DNA from: Pelomonas sp. SE-A7
GTDB taxonomy: Bacteria; Pseudomonadota; Gammaproteobacteria; Burkholderiales; Burkholderiaceae_C
Reading direction: 5' to 3'
Assembly: GCF_030345705.1 (NCBI RefSeq)
Contig: NZ_JAUASW010000001.1
Location: 186,001 to 250,000 of the forward strand
DNA length: 64,000 bases
Shown: in pieces, positions 1 through 7,719 of the stretch
Layout of the letters: each line of letters opens with the position of its first letter
Position numbering within the stretch: the stretch's first letter is position 1
Position numbers and translations under genes: made by a program
The notes under the pieces: generated by a model
Told to the model about the DNA's origin: nothing
Databases searched by the model: none
Seen by the model: the letters and a program-made list of their open reading frames with translations, nothing else

Positions 1-351
1 GAAGGCGCCCAGGTATTGGCGGATGCGCGCCAGGTCATCGCGTTCGGGGTCCACGGTCACGTAGACCACCTGGACCGAAGCGGCCTTCGCACCCAGCGAC
101 TTGCGTGCCTGGGCCAGCGTGGCCAGCGTGGTGGGGCAGACCTCGGGGCAGTTCGTGAAGCCGAACACCAGCAGCACCAGCTTGCCGCGGTAGCGCGAGA
201 GCCTGAGCTCCTGGCCATCCGAGCCGCTGAGCGAGAACTCGGGCGCTGCATGCGGCGGGTCGAACACACCGGCCTTCAGCGCGGGGGCGGCAACCAGGGT
301 GAGAGAGGCCAGGCAAAGCGCCAGGCCGGCGAGGGCGCGCATGATCGTCAT
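1..351 (-). CDS. SCO1/SenC family copper chaperone (partial, runs off left edge)
   Basis: Reading from 351 leftward gives an N-terminal hydrophobic signal segment (MTIMRALAGLALCLASL) followed by a thioredoxin-like fold typical of SCO proteins, with the copper/thiol motif CPEVC after the strand LVLLVFGFTN. The downstream VDPERD segment is also family-typical. SCO proteins deliver copper to the CuA centre of cytochrome oxidase or act as thiol reductants in the periplasm. The C-terminal part, including the usual copper-ligand histidine, lies outside the window. Start could also be the ATG at 342. It begins 10 bases after the stop of the substrate-binding gene, so the two are probably one transcript. 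Confidence 0.9.
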   Translation of the reverse strand, partial: MTIMRALAGLALCLASLTLVAAPALKAGVFDPPHAAPEFSLSGSDGQELRLSRYRGKLVLLVFGFTNCPEVCPTTLATLAQARKSLGAKAASVQVVYVTVDPERDDLARIRQYLGAF

Positions 352-361
352 GACGGCGACC

Positions 362-1408
362 TCAAAGCAGGATGGCCGAAGCCTTGGCGGCACGCGCAAA
401 GCTCTCGTCCACGTATTTCTCGTAGGCCACCGGTGCCTTCAGGGTGCCGGCATCCATGGACAGCTGCATCAGCTCGTCGAACTCGGCGCGGATCATGCGC
501 AGGTCGCCATAGGTCACGCGGTCGGTCGGGTTCTCCATCACGAAGCGGATGATGTTGGGGTCCTGATTGAAGAACTTGCGGCCGGCCGCAATGGCCACGG
601 CCTTCTCGCGGTTGGCCTGCTGCTGGTCCAGCCACTGGCCGGCGCCCAGTACGGTGTTGACCAGGTCCTGGACCATGGGCCGGTTCTCGCGCACCAGTTC
701 CTCGCGCACGGTCAGCACGCAGCAGATGTAGTTGCGCCATTCGTCGCGGGTCATGCGCAGCACCCGGGCATAGCCGGCACGCTGGGCGGCGGCACCGAAG
801 GGCTCGCCGGTGCAATAGGCATCCACTGCCTTGGCATACAGGGCCGCCGGCATGTCGGGCGGCGGCATCTCGACGATCTGCAGGTCCTTGGGCGACATGC
901 CTTCCAGCGCCAGCATCTTGCGCAGGAACAGGAAGTCCACCGCGAAGCGGCTGGGGATGGCGATGCGCTTGCCGGTCAGGTCCTTGAACTTCTTGTAGGG
1001 CGAATCGGTTCTGACCATGATCACCGCACCCGAGCGATGGCCCAGCGAGACGATCTTGACCGGGATCTTCTTGTCCGCCAGGTCCATCACCAGCGGCGCC
1101 AGCATGTAGGCCGCCTGGATGCGCCCGGTCATCAAGGACTCCTTGATCTCGGGCCAGCCGTTGTACTTGCTGAACTCGTAGTCGTACTTGGGGCCGCCGC
1201 TCTTGTCGGCCGCATTGGCCGCCCCCCTGGCCATGCAGGCCACGGGCAGGGTCAGGTTGCAGGTGACAGGCAGGCCGCCCACTTGCAGGGGCTTGGCGGC
1301 GGCCCGGGCTGCGCTGCTGGCTCCCAGCATTGGGAGGCCGGCGGCCAGGGCGCGCTGCAGCAGCAGGCGGCGGTCGGGGTCGGGAAGAGAGGGCGGAGCG
1401 GGAAACAT
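362..1408 (-). CDS. ABC transporter substrate-binding protein, NrtA/CmpA/THI5-like, orphan
   Basis: About 348 residues. The N-terminus DRRLLLQRALAAG followed by an Ala-rich cleavage region resembles a twin-arginine or Sec signal. The body reads as the NMT1/NrtA periplasmic-binding fold (GHRSGAVIMV, KKFKDLTGKRIAIPSRFAVDF, TGEPFGAAAQ). The frame stays open upstream to 1627, but the ATG at 1408 places the signal peptide at the N-terminus. No permease or ATPase is next to it; a SCO gene follows 10 bases downstream. The first strand, where nitrate/bicarbonate binders carry polar ligands, holds two cysteines (C50, C58 in GLPVTCNLTLPVAC), and a CC pair occurs later, so the ligand is uncertain. Nitrate or taurine binding should not be assumed. 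Confidence 0.8.
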   Translation of the reverse strand: MFPAPPSLPDPDRRLLLQRALAAGLPMLGASSAARAAAKPLQVGGLPVTCNLTLPVACMARGAANAADKSGGPKYDYEFSKYNGWPEIKESLMTGRIQAAYMLAPLVMDLADKKIPVKIVSLGHRSGAVIMVRTDSPYKKFKDLTGKRIAIPSRFAVDFLFLRKMLALEGMSPKDLQIVEMPPPDMPAALYAKAVDAYCTGEPFGAAAQRAGYARVLRMTRDEWRNYICCVLTVREELVRENRPMVQDLVNTVLGAGQWLDQQQANREKAVAIAAGRKFFNQDPNIIRFVMENPTDRVTYGDLRMIRAEFDELMQLSMDAGTLKAPVAYEKYVDESFARAAKASAILL

Positions 1409-1550
1409 CGGAACTGCTGGGGCCGCGGACCCCCGGATTCTGGGCCAGACCCGGCCTTCGCCGAATCGGCATTTGCGCGGGGCGGCCTCGGGGTCCATGG
1501 GCGATTGAAGGCCCCCGCGCCGCCGTGATCTATTGCCGACCGCGAGAGCA

Positions 1551-1610
1551 TTGATTGATTTAATGCGAATTGCTTGAAAATTCCATTGAATGATCGATTT
1601 GATTGATTTA
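1551..1610. repeat. 12-bp direct repeat TTGATTGATTTA, two copies
   Basis: TTGATTGATTTA occurs at 1551-1562 and again at 1599-1610, a 48-bp period, with a partly similar TTGAATGATCGATTT between them. The copies are exact. They sit in the AT-rich part of the divergent promoter region, so protein binding is plausible, but the half-sites do not form a clean FNR-type palindrome. Confidence 0.55.
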
Positions 1611-1789
1611 TAGTTCGACGCATTCACAGCCCAGCGCAGGCTGCGCCTCGAGGCCCAACCCGAGGCGATATAGAACTCCTGGGGAGGAGGCGGCTGCTGC
1701 AGCGATATTTGAGCGCGCGGCCGGGTATTGCGGCAGGCCCGTCCAGTGCCAAGTGCACACTGCGGACGGCCTGCCGCGAGTTACCGATG

Positions 1790-1827
1790 CCTCCACTAGC
1801 CAGTGGAGGGGCTCCCACCAAATGGTG
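1790..1827 (+). other. Two adjacent hairpins in the leader of the small gene
   Basis: CCTCCACT-AGCC-AGTGGAGG (1790-1809) is a perfect 8-bp stem with a 4-nt loop. It is followed by CACCA-AA-TGGTG (1816-1827). Both lie 70-110 bases before the start at 1899. No T-run follows, so a simple intrinsic terminator is unlikely; an RNA leader structure is possible. Confidence 0.35.
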
Positions 1828-1898
1828 ATACGGCAGCCCAGGCCGGCGGCGCAAAGTGCGGCTCTCGCGGCAGCAGTTCAGCCGCTCAGGAGCCGGAC

Positions 1899-2147
1899 AT
1901 GCATTTCCAAGAAGTCGATGCGGGCGACTACCGGATCTACGCCGGCGCCGTCGAAAGGCCCAGGGCCTATGGCTATGTGGCCGCCGTGGTCGTGATGCGG
2001 GTAAGGGGCGACAAATCCCGCCGCGAAACCTACAGAGACGAATCGCTGGCCGGCGGCTTCGCCTGGTCCACGCCGGCCGAGGCCTTGCGCTTTGCCGTCA
2101 ATGCCGGCCGCGACGTGGTGATGTGCGGCGCCCTGGCTCATGCCTGA
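1899..2147 (+). CDS. Small hypothetical protein (82 aa)
   Basis: The product begins MHFQEVDAGDYRIYAG and is soluble, mixed alpha/beta in appearance (YGYVAAVVVMRV, then AEALRFAVNAGRDVV), with no signal peptide or membrane segment. The start at 1899 is chosen because an upstream in-frame extension to 1803 runs through the hairpin leader and has no protein-like composition; CAGGAG about 10 bases upstream can serve as a ribosome-binding site. I do not recognise a family. It converges on the DsrE-like gene 21 bases downstream. Confidence 0.6.
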   Translation: MHFQEVDAGDYRIYAGAVERPRAYGYVAAVVVMRVRGDKSRRETYRDESLAGGFAWSTPAEALRFAVNAGRDVVMCGALAHA

Positions 2148-2152
2148 GCCAG
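2133..2152. terminator. Terminator-like hairpin between convergent genes
   Basis: CTGGCTCA-TGCC-TGAGCCAG forms a perfect 8-bp stem with a 4-nt loop spanning the stop codon of the 82-aa gene, in the gap before the convergent DsrE gene. There is no U-tract on either side, so intrinsic termination is uncertain. Confidence 0.3.
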
Positions 2153-2168
2153 CAGGGGGCGCTTCAGC

Positions 2169-2606
2169 TTAGGGGCGGATGTAGGCGTAGCCCTGGCGCT
2201 GCAATTTGGCCAGGCGCACCACGCCGGAGGGCGTGAACTGGGCCTCGACGATGAACTGCTCCTTCTTGAGGCTGCGGTTCTTCAGCGTGATCTCGCAGAC
2301 CTCGAACTTCACGCCCCGACCGACCAGCTCCTGCACCGCGATCTCGTAGGGGTTGCCGTTGCGGTCCTTGGCGTCCTGCATCAGGAAGTCCACGCCCTGG
2401 GCATGGGTCACGACGGTGATCTTGGCGCTGGGATCGGTGTCCAGGTGGTTCTTGATGTTGCGCAGCCCGCCCAGCGCCTGGCTGGCGGTATCGCTGATGT
2501 GATAGACCACCTGGTCGGGGCCGGCGGCTTGGGCTTGGGCGGACAGGGGCAGGGCCAGGGCGGCCAGGCTCATCAGGGCGAACAGGAATTTGCGAATCGA
2601 CGACAT
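2169..2606 (-). CDS. Secreted DsrE/DsrF-like family protein
   Basis: 145 residues beginning with a clear Sec signal peptide (FLFALMSLAALALPLSAQAQA). The mature part has the DsrE-type Rossmann-like pattern: VVYHISD, LRNIKNHLDTDPSAKITVVTHAQGVDFL, then VQELVGRGVKFEVCEITLK with a single Cys at the position common in DsrE-like proteins. Periplasmic DsrE-like proteins are often encoded near sulfur or redox genes, but their biochemistry is poorly defined. It is divergent from the histidine kinase gene, with 124 bases between starts. Confidence 0.75.
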   Translation of the reverse strand: MSSIRKFLFALMSLAALALPLSAQAQAAGPDQVVYHISDTASQALGGLRNIKNHLDTDPSAKITVVTHAQGVDFLMQDAKDRNGNPYEIAVQELVGRGVKFEVCEITLKNRSLKKEQFIVEAQFTPSGVVRLAKLQRQGYAYIRP

Positions 2607-2730
2607 GGTGCACAGCTCCAGGTGGGGTGCTGCATTGTGCTTCGCCGTTCAAGGGCGGCAAACCGTCATTCGTCGCCTGCCGGCCGCTCCTGGCTTGGAC
2701 CGGCCAGCGCCAGTGGTTACGCTCGCGGCC

Positions 2731-3828
2731 ATGAGTTCCAGTCACCCGGTCCTGCCTGTGCCCGTTCCCAGCCATAGAGAGGCCTGGGGCGGGTTCGTGG
2801 CCTCGCTGTCGGCCAAGCGGGTGGCGCTGACGCTGGCCCTGGGCGCGCTGGCCGCCTGCCTGCTGGACCCGATCTTCATCACACCGCTGCCGGTGCTGCT
2901 GGGCCGCACCCTGTTCGTGGCCCTGCTGGGCCTGCTGGCGTTTTCTGCCGCCGGCCAATGGCCGCGGCGGCTGCCGCGCTGGATGGCGCGCTGGCTGATG
3001 CAGGTCGTGGTCGTTGTGCTGACGGTGCCGGCCGCGACACTGCTGGTCTATCTGGTTTCGGTCGGAGGCGACCTGACGGCGCTGATGCGCAGCGAAGGCC
3101 GCTTGCTGGGTTTCTTGTGGATCGCCGGCTCAGGCCTGCTGGTTGCCCCGCTGCTGGCCATGGGGGCGCTCTACCGCCAGCGCGATGCCGAGGCTCGCAA
3201 CGAGTCTCTGCGCTTCGAGCTGGAACGCAGCGAACTGGAACGTCGCGCGCTCGATGCCCGGCTGCGTGTGCTGCAAGCCCAGGTCGAACCGCATTTCTTG
3301 TTCAACACCCTGGCCAATATCCGGGCCCTGGTCGAGACCGGCTCGCCCCAGGCTGCGCCGGTGCTGCGCAGCCTGATCAGCTACTTGCGTGCCGCCATGC
3401 CGCGCCTGCACGACGAGACCTCGAGCCTGGCCGACGAGCTGGGCCTGGTGCGGGCCTATCTGGAGCTGATGCACCTGCGCATGCCCGACCGCCTCAGCTA
3501 CATGATCGAACTGCCCGAGCCGCTGCAGCGCCTGCGCTTCCCGCCCATGGCCCTGCTGACCCTGGTCGAGAACGCGGTGCGGCATGGCATAGACCCAAGC
3601 GAGGTCGGCGGCCGCATCGAGCTCGGTGGAGAAACCCGGCCCGGTGGCCTGGTGCGGATCTGGTGCAGCGACAGCGGCGTGGGCCTGACCCAGTCGGTCG
3701 GCTCAGGCACCGGCCTTCGCAATCTGCGCGAGCGGCTGAAGATGTTCTACGGCGACTCCGCCCGCCTGGACCTCACTGAAAATCAACCGCACGGCCTGCG
3801 CGCCGTGATCGAGTTTCGACCCCAATGA
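2731..3828 (+). CDS. Sensor histidine kinase, LytS/YehU-type (His_kinase family)
   Basis: 365 residues. Four predicted membrane segments occupy the first ~155 residues (VALTLALGALAACLL, LFVALLGLLAF, LMQVVVVVLTVPAATLL, FLWIAGSGLLVAPLLAMG). A short coiled coil rich in E and R follows (ESLRFELERSELERRALDARL), then the phospho-acceptor motif EPHFLFNTLANIRAL of the LytS-type H-box. The ATP-binding lobe is seen as ENAVRHGID (N box) and GVGLTQSVGSGTGLRNLRERL (G boxes). There is no extracellular sensor domain, so the signal is probably sensed in or near the membrane. The start at 2731 removes an upstream extension of non-coding character. It overlaps the response regulator by 4 bases (ATGA), implying translational coupling. 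Confidence 0.92.
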   Translation: MSSSHPVLPVPVPSHREAWGGFVASLSAKRVALTLALGALAACLLDPIFITPLPVLLGRTLFVALLGLLAFSAAGQWPRRLPRWMARWLMQVVVVVLTVPAATLLVYLVSVGGDLTALMRSEGRLLGFLWIAGSGLLVAPLLAMGALYRQRDAEARNESLRFELERSELERRALDARLRVLQAQVEPHFLFNTLANIRALVETGSPQAAPVLRSLISYLRAAMPRLHDETSSLADELGLVRAYLELMHLRMPDRLSYMIELPEPLQRLRFPPMALLTLVENAVRHGIDPSEVGGRIELGGETRPGGLVRIWCSDSGVGLTQSVGSGTGLRNLRERLKMFYGDSARLDLTENQPHGLRAVIEFRPQ

Positions 3829-4631
3829 GCCGCCTGCCCACCGCCTTGATCGCCGATGACGAACCGCTGCTGCGCGACAGCCTGGAGCGCTCGCTGGCCC
3901 GCCATTGGCCCGAACTGCAGGTGCTGGCCCAGGCCCGCAACGGCCGTGAGGCCGTGGAGCTTTTCGAGCAGTTCCGGCCCGATGTGGTCTTCCTGGATGT
4001 GCACATGCCAGGCCTGAATGGCGTGGAAGCCGCCCGCCAGATCGGCCGCCGGGCGCAGCTGGTGTTTGTCACGGCCTATGAGCAGTACGCGGTCCAGGCC
4101 TTCGAGCAGGGGGCGCTGGACTACCTGGTCAAGCCCTTCGAGGAACAGCGCCTGGCCGACACCATAGGCCGGCTGCGTGAGCGCCTTGCCGACACGCCCG
4201 CGGCCGGAGCACCGCTGAGCGCGAGCGTTCTTGAAGCGGCGATTGAGCAGCTGGCTGACGTTCTGCGCCGGCCGGCGGCCAGCGCCTCGTCCTCAAGCGG
4301 CGAGGGCCATCTGCAGTGGGTGCGGGCCTCGGTGGGCCAGACGCTGAAGCTGATTCCGGTGGACCAGATCGACTTCCTGCGTTCGGACGAGAAATACACC
4401 CTGGTGGTCTGGGCCGAGGGCGAGGCCCTGATAAGGATGTCGATCCGCGAGTTGATCGAACAGCTGGACCCCAAGTACTTTGCCCAGGTCCACCGCTCGG
4501 TGGTGGTGAACCTGCGCTCGGTGAGCCACCTGACGCGCGGCCCGAACGAGACGGCCGACATCCATCTGCGCGGCCGCTCGGAAGTGCTGCCGGTCAGCCG
4601 CAGCTACCTGCACCTGTTCCGGCAGATGTGA
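3825..4631 (+). CDS. LytTR-type response regulator
   Basis: 268 residues. The receiver domain (1-120) has acidic D11/D12, phospho-acceptor D58 (VVFLDVHMPG), T83 and K103 (DYLVKPFE), all canonical. The C-terminal LytTR DNA-binding domain (about 160-268) shows the family pattern (IDFLRSDEKYTLVVW, MSIRELIEQLDP, FAQVHRSVVVNL, LPVSRSYLHLF). It is partner of the overlapping kinase, a LytS/LytT or AlgZ/AlgR-like arrangement. Target genes are not evident: nothing on the same strand follows, and the next gene converges. Confidence 0.93.
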   Translation: MSRLPTALIADDEPLLRDSLERSLARHWPELQVLAQARNGREAVELFEQFRPDVVFLDVHMPGLNGVEAARQIGRRAQLVFVTAYEQYAVQAFEQGALDYLVKPFEEQRLADTIGRLRERLADTPAAGAPLSASVLEAAIEQLADVLRRPAASASSSSGEGHLQWVRASVGQTLKLIPVDQIDFLRSDEKYTLVVWAEGEALIRMSIRELIEQLDPKYFAQVHRSVVVNLRSVSHLTRGPNETADIHLRGRSEVLPVSRSYLHLFRQM

Positions 4632-4654
4632 GCTGGCGAGAAAGCTACTGGCCG

Positions 4655-4870
4655 TCAGCGACTGGGCTGGCCGGTGACCACCACCTTGTCGAGTTGCAAT
4701 ACCGTCACGCCGACTTCGATGGCCTTGACCATGGCGATGGTGGCGACGACGACCACGGCGATCATCAGCGCACTGTGCAACCAGCTGTCAGAAAAGCGGT
4801 GCACATAGCTCTTGATCATGTGTTCGGCGCGCCAGCGGCGGGCGGCGGTAAGAAGTGTCTGGCTGTCCAT
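4655..4870 (-). CDS. Small membrane protein, unknown (71 aa)
   Basis: Begins MDSQTLLTAARRWRAEHMIK with one transmembrane segment (LMIAVVVVATIAMVKAIEVGV) and a short polar tail ending VVVTGQPSR. AAGGAG lies about 7 bases before the ATG at 4870, which selects this start over the upstream one at 4912. The family is not recognised. It converges on the response regulator gene and is preceded on its own strand by the aminopeptidase gene 131 bases away. Confidence 0.6.
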   Translation of the reverse strand: MDSQTLLTAARRWRAEHMIKSYVHRFSDSWLHSALMIAVVVVATIAMVKAIEVGVTVLQLDKVVVTGQPSR

Positions 4871-4955
4871 GACCGGCTCCTTGCTGCTGCGGGCCGCGCA
4901 AGCGGCGACCACGCCACAAGTCTAGGTGCCAGTGCAGGGCGCTTCCAGGCGAGTC

Positions 4956-4974
4956 AAGGCGAGGAAATCGCCTT
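4956..4974 (-). terminator. Terminator-like hairpin after the aminopeptidase gene
   Basis: AAGGCGA-GGAAA-TCGCCTT is a 7-bp stem with a 5-nt loop, about 27 bases downstream of the aminopeptidase stop. It has no U-rich tail, so confidence as a terminator is low. Confidence 0.3.
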
Positions 4975-5001
4975 TCGTCGCCCGTTTTCCGCGCTTTTCC
5001 T

Positions 5002-6813
5002 TCAGATCGCTTCGGTGCGGGCCTGCAGCCAGGCAAGAGCCGGCCCCGAGACCAGCGGGCTCAGGCGGCGGCGCACCTCGGCGTGGTACTGGTTCAGCCA
5101 GGCGGCTTCGTCCGGGCGCAGCAGGGCCAGGTCTATGCAGCGCGTGTCGATCGGGCACAGTGTCAGCGTCTCGAAGGCCAGCATGTCGCCGAACTGACCC
5201 TGCTCCGGCGTTTCCAGCGCCACGTTCAGCACCAGGTTCTCGATGCGCACGCCCCATTGGCTCGGCCGGTAGATGCCCGGCTCGATCGAGGTGATCATGC
5301 CCGGCTCCATGGCCATGGCGGCCTCCGGCACCGCCTTGGAAATGCTCTGCGGGCCTTCATGCACATTCATGAAATAGCCGACGCCATGGCCGGTGCCATG
5401 GCCGTAGTCCAGTCCATGGGCCCACATGGGCGCGCGGGCGATGGCGTCCAGCATCGGGCTCAAGGTGCCGCGCGGGAAGCAGGTGCGCGACAGGGCCAGC
5501 GTGCCCTGCAGCACCAGGGTGTAGTCGCGCTTCTGCGCGGCGCTGACCTGGCCAATCGGCCAGACCCGGGTGATGTCGGTCGTGCCGCCGAGGTACTGGC
5601 CGCCGGAGTCGATCAGCAGCAGGCCGTCGCCCTTAATTTCGCTGTGCGATTCTTCGGTGGCGCGGTAATGGGGCAGGGCGCCGTTGGCATTGAAGCCGGC
5701 GATGGTGTTGAAGCTCAGGCCGACGAAGCCCGGGCGGCGGGCGCGCGCGGCCGAGAGATGCTCGTCCACGGTCAGCTCGGTGATGCGCTCGCCGGCGGCC
5801 AGGGCGGCCTCGAACCAGGCATAGAACTCGCACATGGCGGCGCCGTCCTGCTCCATGGCCTCACGCACATGGACCGCCTCTTCCAGGGTCTTGCGGCTCT
5901 TGGCCAGGGTGCTGGGGTTGATGGACTCGACCACCTTGACGCCGGCCGCCACCGCCTCGCGCAGGCCCAGGGTCACGCGGCGCGGATCGACCAGCAGGGT
6001 CGCGGATGCAGGCAGGGCCGACAGGGCGGCCGGTGCCTGCTCATAGGCGGCCAGCTTGACGCCATCGGCCGCCAGGCGGGCCTGCAGTGCCGCATCGATC
6101 TTGCCGGGGGCCAGGAACAAGGTGGCCTGCTGGCCGTCCAGCAGCAGGTGGGCCATGAAGACCGGGTTGTAGCTGACGTCGGCGCCGCGCAGGTTCAGCA
6201 GCCAGGCTACGTCATCGACGGTGGAGATGAAATGGTGGCTGGCGCCGCGCGCGGCCATGGCGGCACGCACCTGGGCCAGCTTGTCGGCCCGGCTGACGCT
6301 GGCCTGCGGCGGCAGGTGTTCGTAGACCGGGGCGGTGGGCAGGTCGGCGCGGTCCTGCCAGCTGCTGGCGATCACATCGACGCCGGTGTTCAGCTTCAGG
6401 CCGGCGGCGGTCAGCGCAGCGCGGATCTGCTGGGCCAGGGCCAGGCCCAGCACCTGGCCATCGACCGCCAGCGTCTGGCCGGCGGGCAGCTTGGCGACCA
6501 TCCAGTCGATGTAGTTGGAGGCGGCGGCCGTCATCACTTTGATCAGCTCGATGCCGGTGCCGGCCAGCTCGGCCTCGGCCTGGGTCCAGTAGCGGCTGTC
6601 GGCGAACAGGGCGGCGCCGTCCAGGGTCACGACCAGCGTGGCCACCGAGCCGGTGAAGCCCGAGGCCCATTGGCGACCCTGCCAGCGGTCCGGCAGGTAC
6701 TCGGAGAGATGCGGATCGGCCGAGGGGATCAGGGCGGCGTGGCAGCCGGCGGCGCGCAGGGCGTCGCGGATTCGTTCCAGGCGCAGCGTGATCGTGTGGG
6801 TGCGGGTGTCCAT
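5002..6813 (-). CDS. Aminopeptidase P family metallopeptidase (M24B, Xaa-Pro)
   Basis: 603 residues, matching the long three-domain aminopeptidase P form. Two N-terminal creatinase-like domains (about 1-310) precede the pita-bread catalytic domain. All five dinuclear metal ligands are visible: D402 (LLIDSGGQY), D413 (GTTDITR), H476 (GTGHGVG), E511 (SIEPGIY) and E525 (VRIENLV). It removes N-terminal residues preceding proline in the cytoplasm. It lies 54 bases after the kynA stop on the same strand, so it may be read through from the kyn operon, feeding peptide-derived amino acids, but a functional link is inference. Confidence 0.93.
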   Translation of the reverse strand: MDTRTHTITLRLERIRDALRAAGCHAALIPSADPHLSEYLPDRWQGRQWASGFTGSVATLVVTLDGAALFADSRYWTQAEAELAGTGIELIKVMTAAASNYIDWMVAKLPAGQTLAVDGQVLGLALAQQIRAALTAAGLKLNTGVDVIASSWQDRADLPTAPVYEHLPPQASVSRADKLAQVRAAMAARGASHHFISTVDDVAWLLNLRGADVSYNPVFMAHLLLDGQQATLFLAPGKIDAALQARLAADGVKLAAYEQAPAALSALPASATLLVDPRRVTLGLREAVAAGVKVVESINPSTLAKSRKTLEEAVHVREAMEQDGAAMCEFYAWFEAALAAGERITELTVDEHLSAARARRPGFVGLSFNTIAGFNANGALPHYRATEESHSEIKGDGLLLIDSGGQYLGGTTDITRVWPIGQVSAAQKRDYTLVLQGTLALSRTCFPRGTLSPMLDAIARAPMWAHGLDYGHGTGHGVGYFMNVHEGPQSISKAVPEAAMAMEPGMITSIEPGIYRPSQWGVRIENLVLNVALETPEQGQFGDMLAFETLTLCPIDTRCIDLALLRPDEAAWLNQYHAEVRRRLSPLVSGPALAWLQARTEAI

Positions 6814-6867
6814 GTCGGCTCTCTCTCTCTCCGGGCTTGTGGCTTGGGGGCGAAAGCGCCAATTTTC

Positions 6868-7719
6868 CTATAGCTCGGTCCGCAGGGCCCAAAGTTCAGG
6901 GAACAGCACCACATCCAGCATCTTGCGCAGGTAGCTGACACCGCCGGTGCCGCCGGTGCCGCGCTTGAAGCCGATCACCCGTTCGACCGTGGTGACATGG
7001 CGAAAACGCCAGAGCCGGAAGGCGTCTTCCAGGTCCACCAGTTCCTCGCCCATCTGGTACAGGTCCCAGTGGTTCTTGGGGTCGCGGTAGACCACCAGCC
7101 AGCCCGCCTTGACCTCGTCGCTGGCCGCATAGGCTTGCGTCCAGTCACGCTGCGTGTGGCTCTCGGGCATGGCAATGCCGCGCCGGACCATCAGGCGCAG
7201 AACCTCGTCGTACAGCGAGGGCGACTGGTAGGCGGCCTGCACCTGGTTGAGCAAATCGGGCCGGTGGGCATGGGGCTTGAGCATGGCCGGGTTCTTGTTG
7301 CCCAGCATGAATTCGATCTCGCGGTACTGCCAGCTCTGGAAGCCGCTGCTGTTGGAGAGATAGGGCCGGATCGCCGTGTACTCGGGTGGCGTCATCGTCG
7401 ACAGCACATCCCAGGCGTGGACCAGCTGCTCCATGATGCGCGAGACCCGCGCCAGCATCTTGAAGGCCTCGGGCAACTGGTCGGCCGCCACGCAGGCCAC
7501 GGCGCCGTGCAGTTCGTGCAGCATCAGCTTCATCCACAGCTCCGAGGTCTGGTGCTGGATGATGAAGAGCATCTCGTTGTGCTCGGGCGAGAGCGGCTTC
7601 TGGGCCGTGAGGATCTGGTCCAGTTGCAGGTAGTCGCCGTAGCTCATGTCCTTGGAGAAGTCGAGCTGGGCGCCTTCGTCCTTCACGATGGACTCGGTGG
7701 GGTGGTGGGGACAGCTCAT
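6868..7719 (-). CDS. kynA: Tryptophan 2,3-dioxygenase
   Basis: 283 residues, normal length for the bacterial enzyme. This heme dioxygenase converts L-tryptophan and O2 to N-formylkynurenine. Seen: FIIQHQTSELWMKL with active-site H56, FQSWQYREIEFMLGN, and RFRHVTTVERVIG with proximal heme ligand H241, then GTGGTGG, which contacts the substrate. The ATG at 7719 overlaps the kynU stop by 4 bases (ATGA); longer in-frame extensions run back inside kynU and are rejected. It is the third gene of kynB-kynU-kynA. Confidence 0.97.
   Translation of the reverse strand: MSCPHHPTESIVKDEGAQLDFSKDMSYGDYLQLDQILTAQKPLSPEHNEMLFIIQHQTSELWMKLMLHELHGAVACVAADQLPEAFKMLARVSRIMEQLVHAWDVLSTMTPPEYTAIRPYLSNSSGFQSWQYREIEFMLGNKNPAMLKPHAHRPDLLNQVQAAYQSPSLYDEVLRLMVRRGIAMPESHTQRDWTQAYAASDEVKAGWLVVYRDPKNHWDLYQMGEELVDLEDAFRLWRFRHVTTVERVIGFKRGTGGTGGVSYLRKMLDVVLFPELWALRTEL

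Larger units (their letters stand above)
1409..1898. other. 490-bp intergenic region, AT-rich island and hairpins
   Basis: This divergent region lies between the NrtA-like gene (minus) and a small plus-strand gene. It has no ORF with convincing coding character. It contains an AT-rich stretch at about 1545-1615, conspicuous in this GC-rich DNA and probably holding promoters for one or both genes, then two hairpins just before the small gene. No confident -10/-35 pair could be assigned. Confidence 0.5.

Noticed and set aside
1545..1615. Possible FNR-type sites in the TTGAT-rich stretch
   Set aside because: No TTGAT-N4-ATCAA palindrome is present; only TTGAT direct repeats.
5083..6873. Long plus-strand open frame opposite the aminopeptidase P gene
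   Set aside because: Same low-information composition; the minus-strand protein has all metal ligands.
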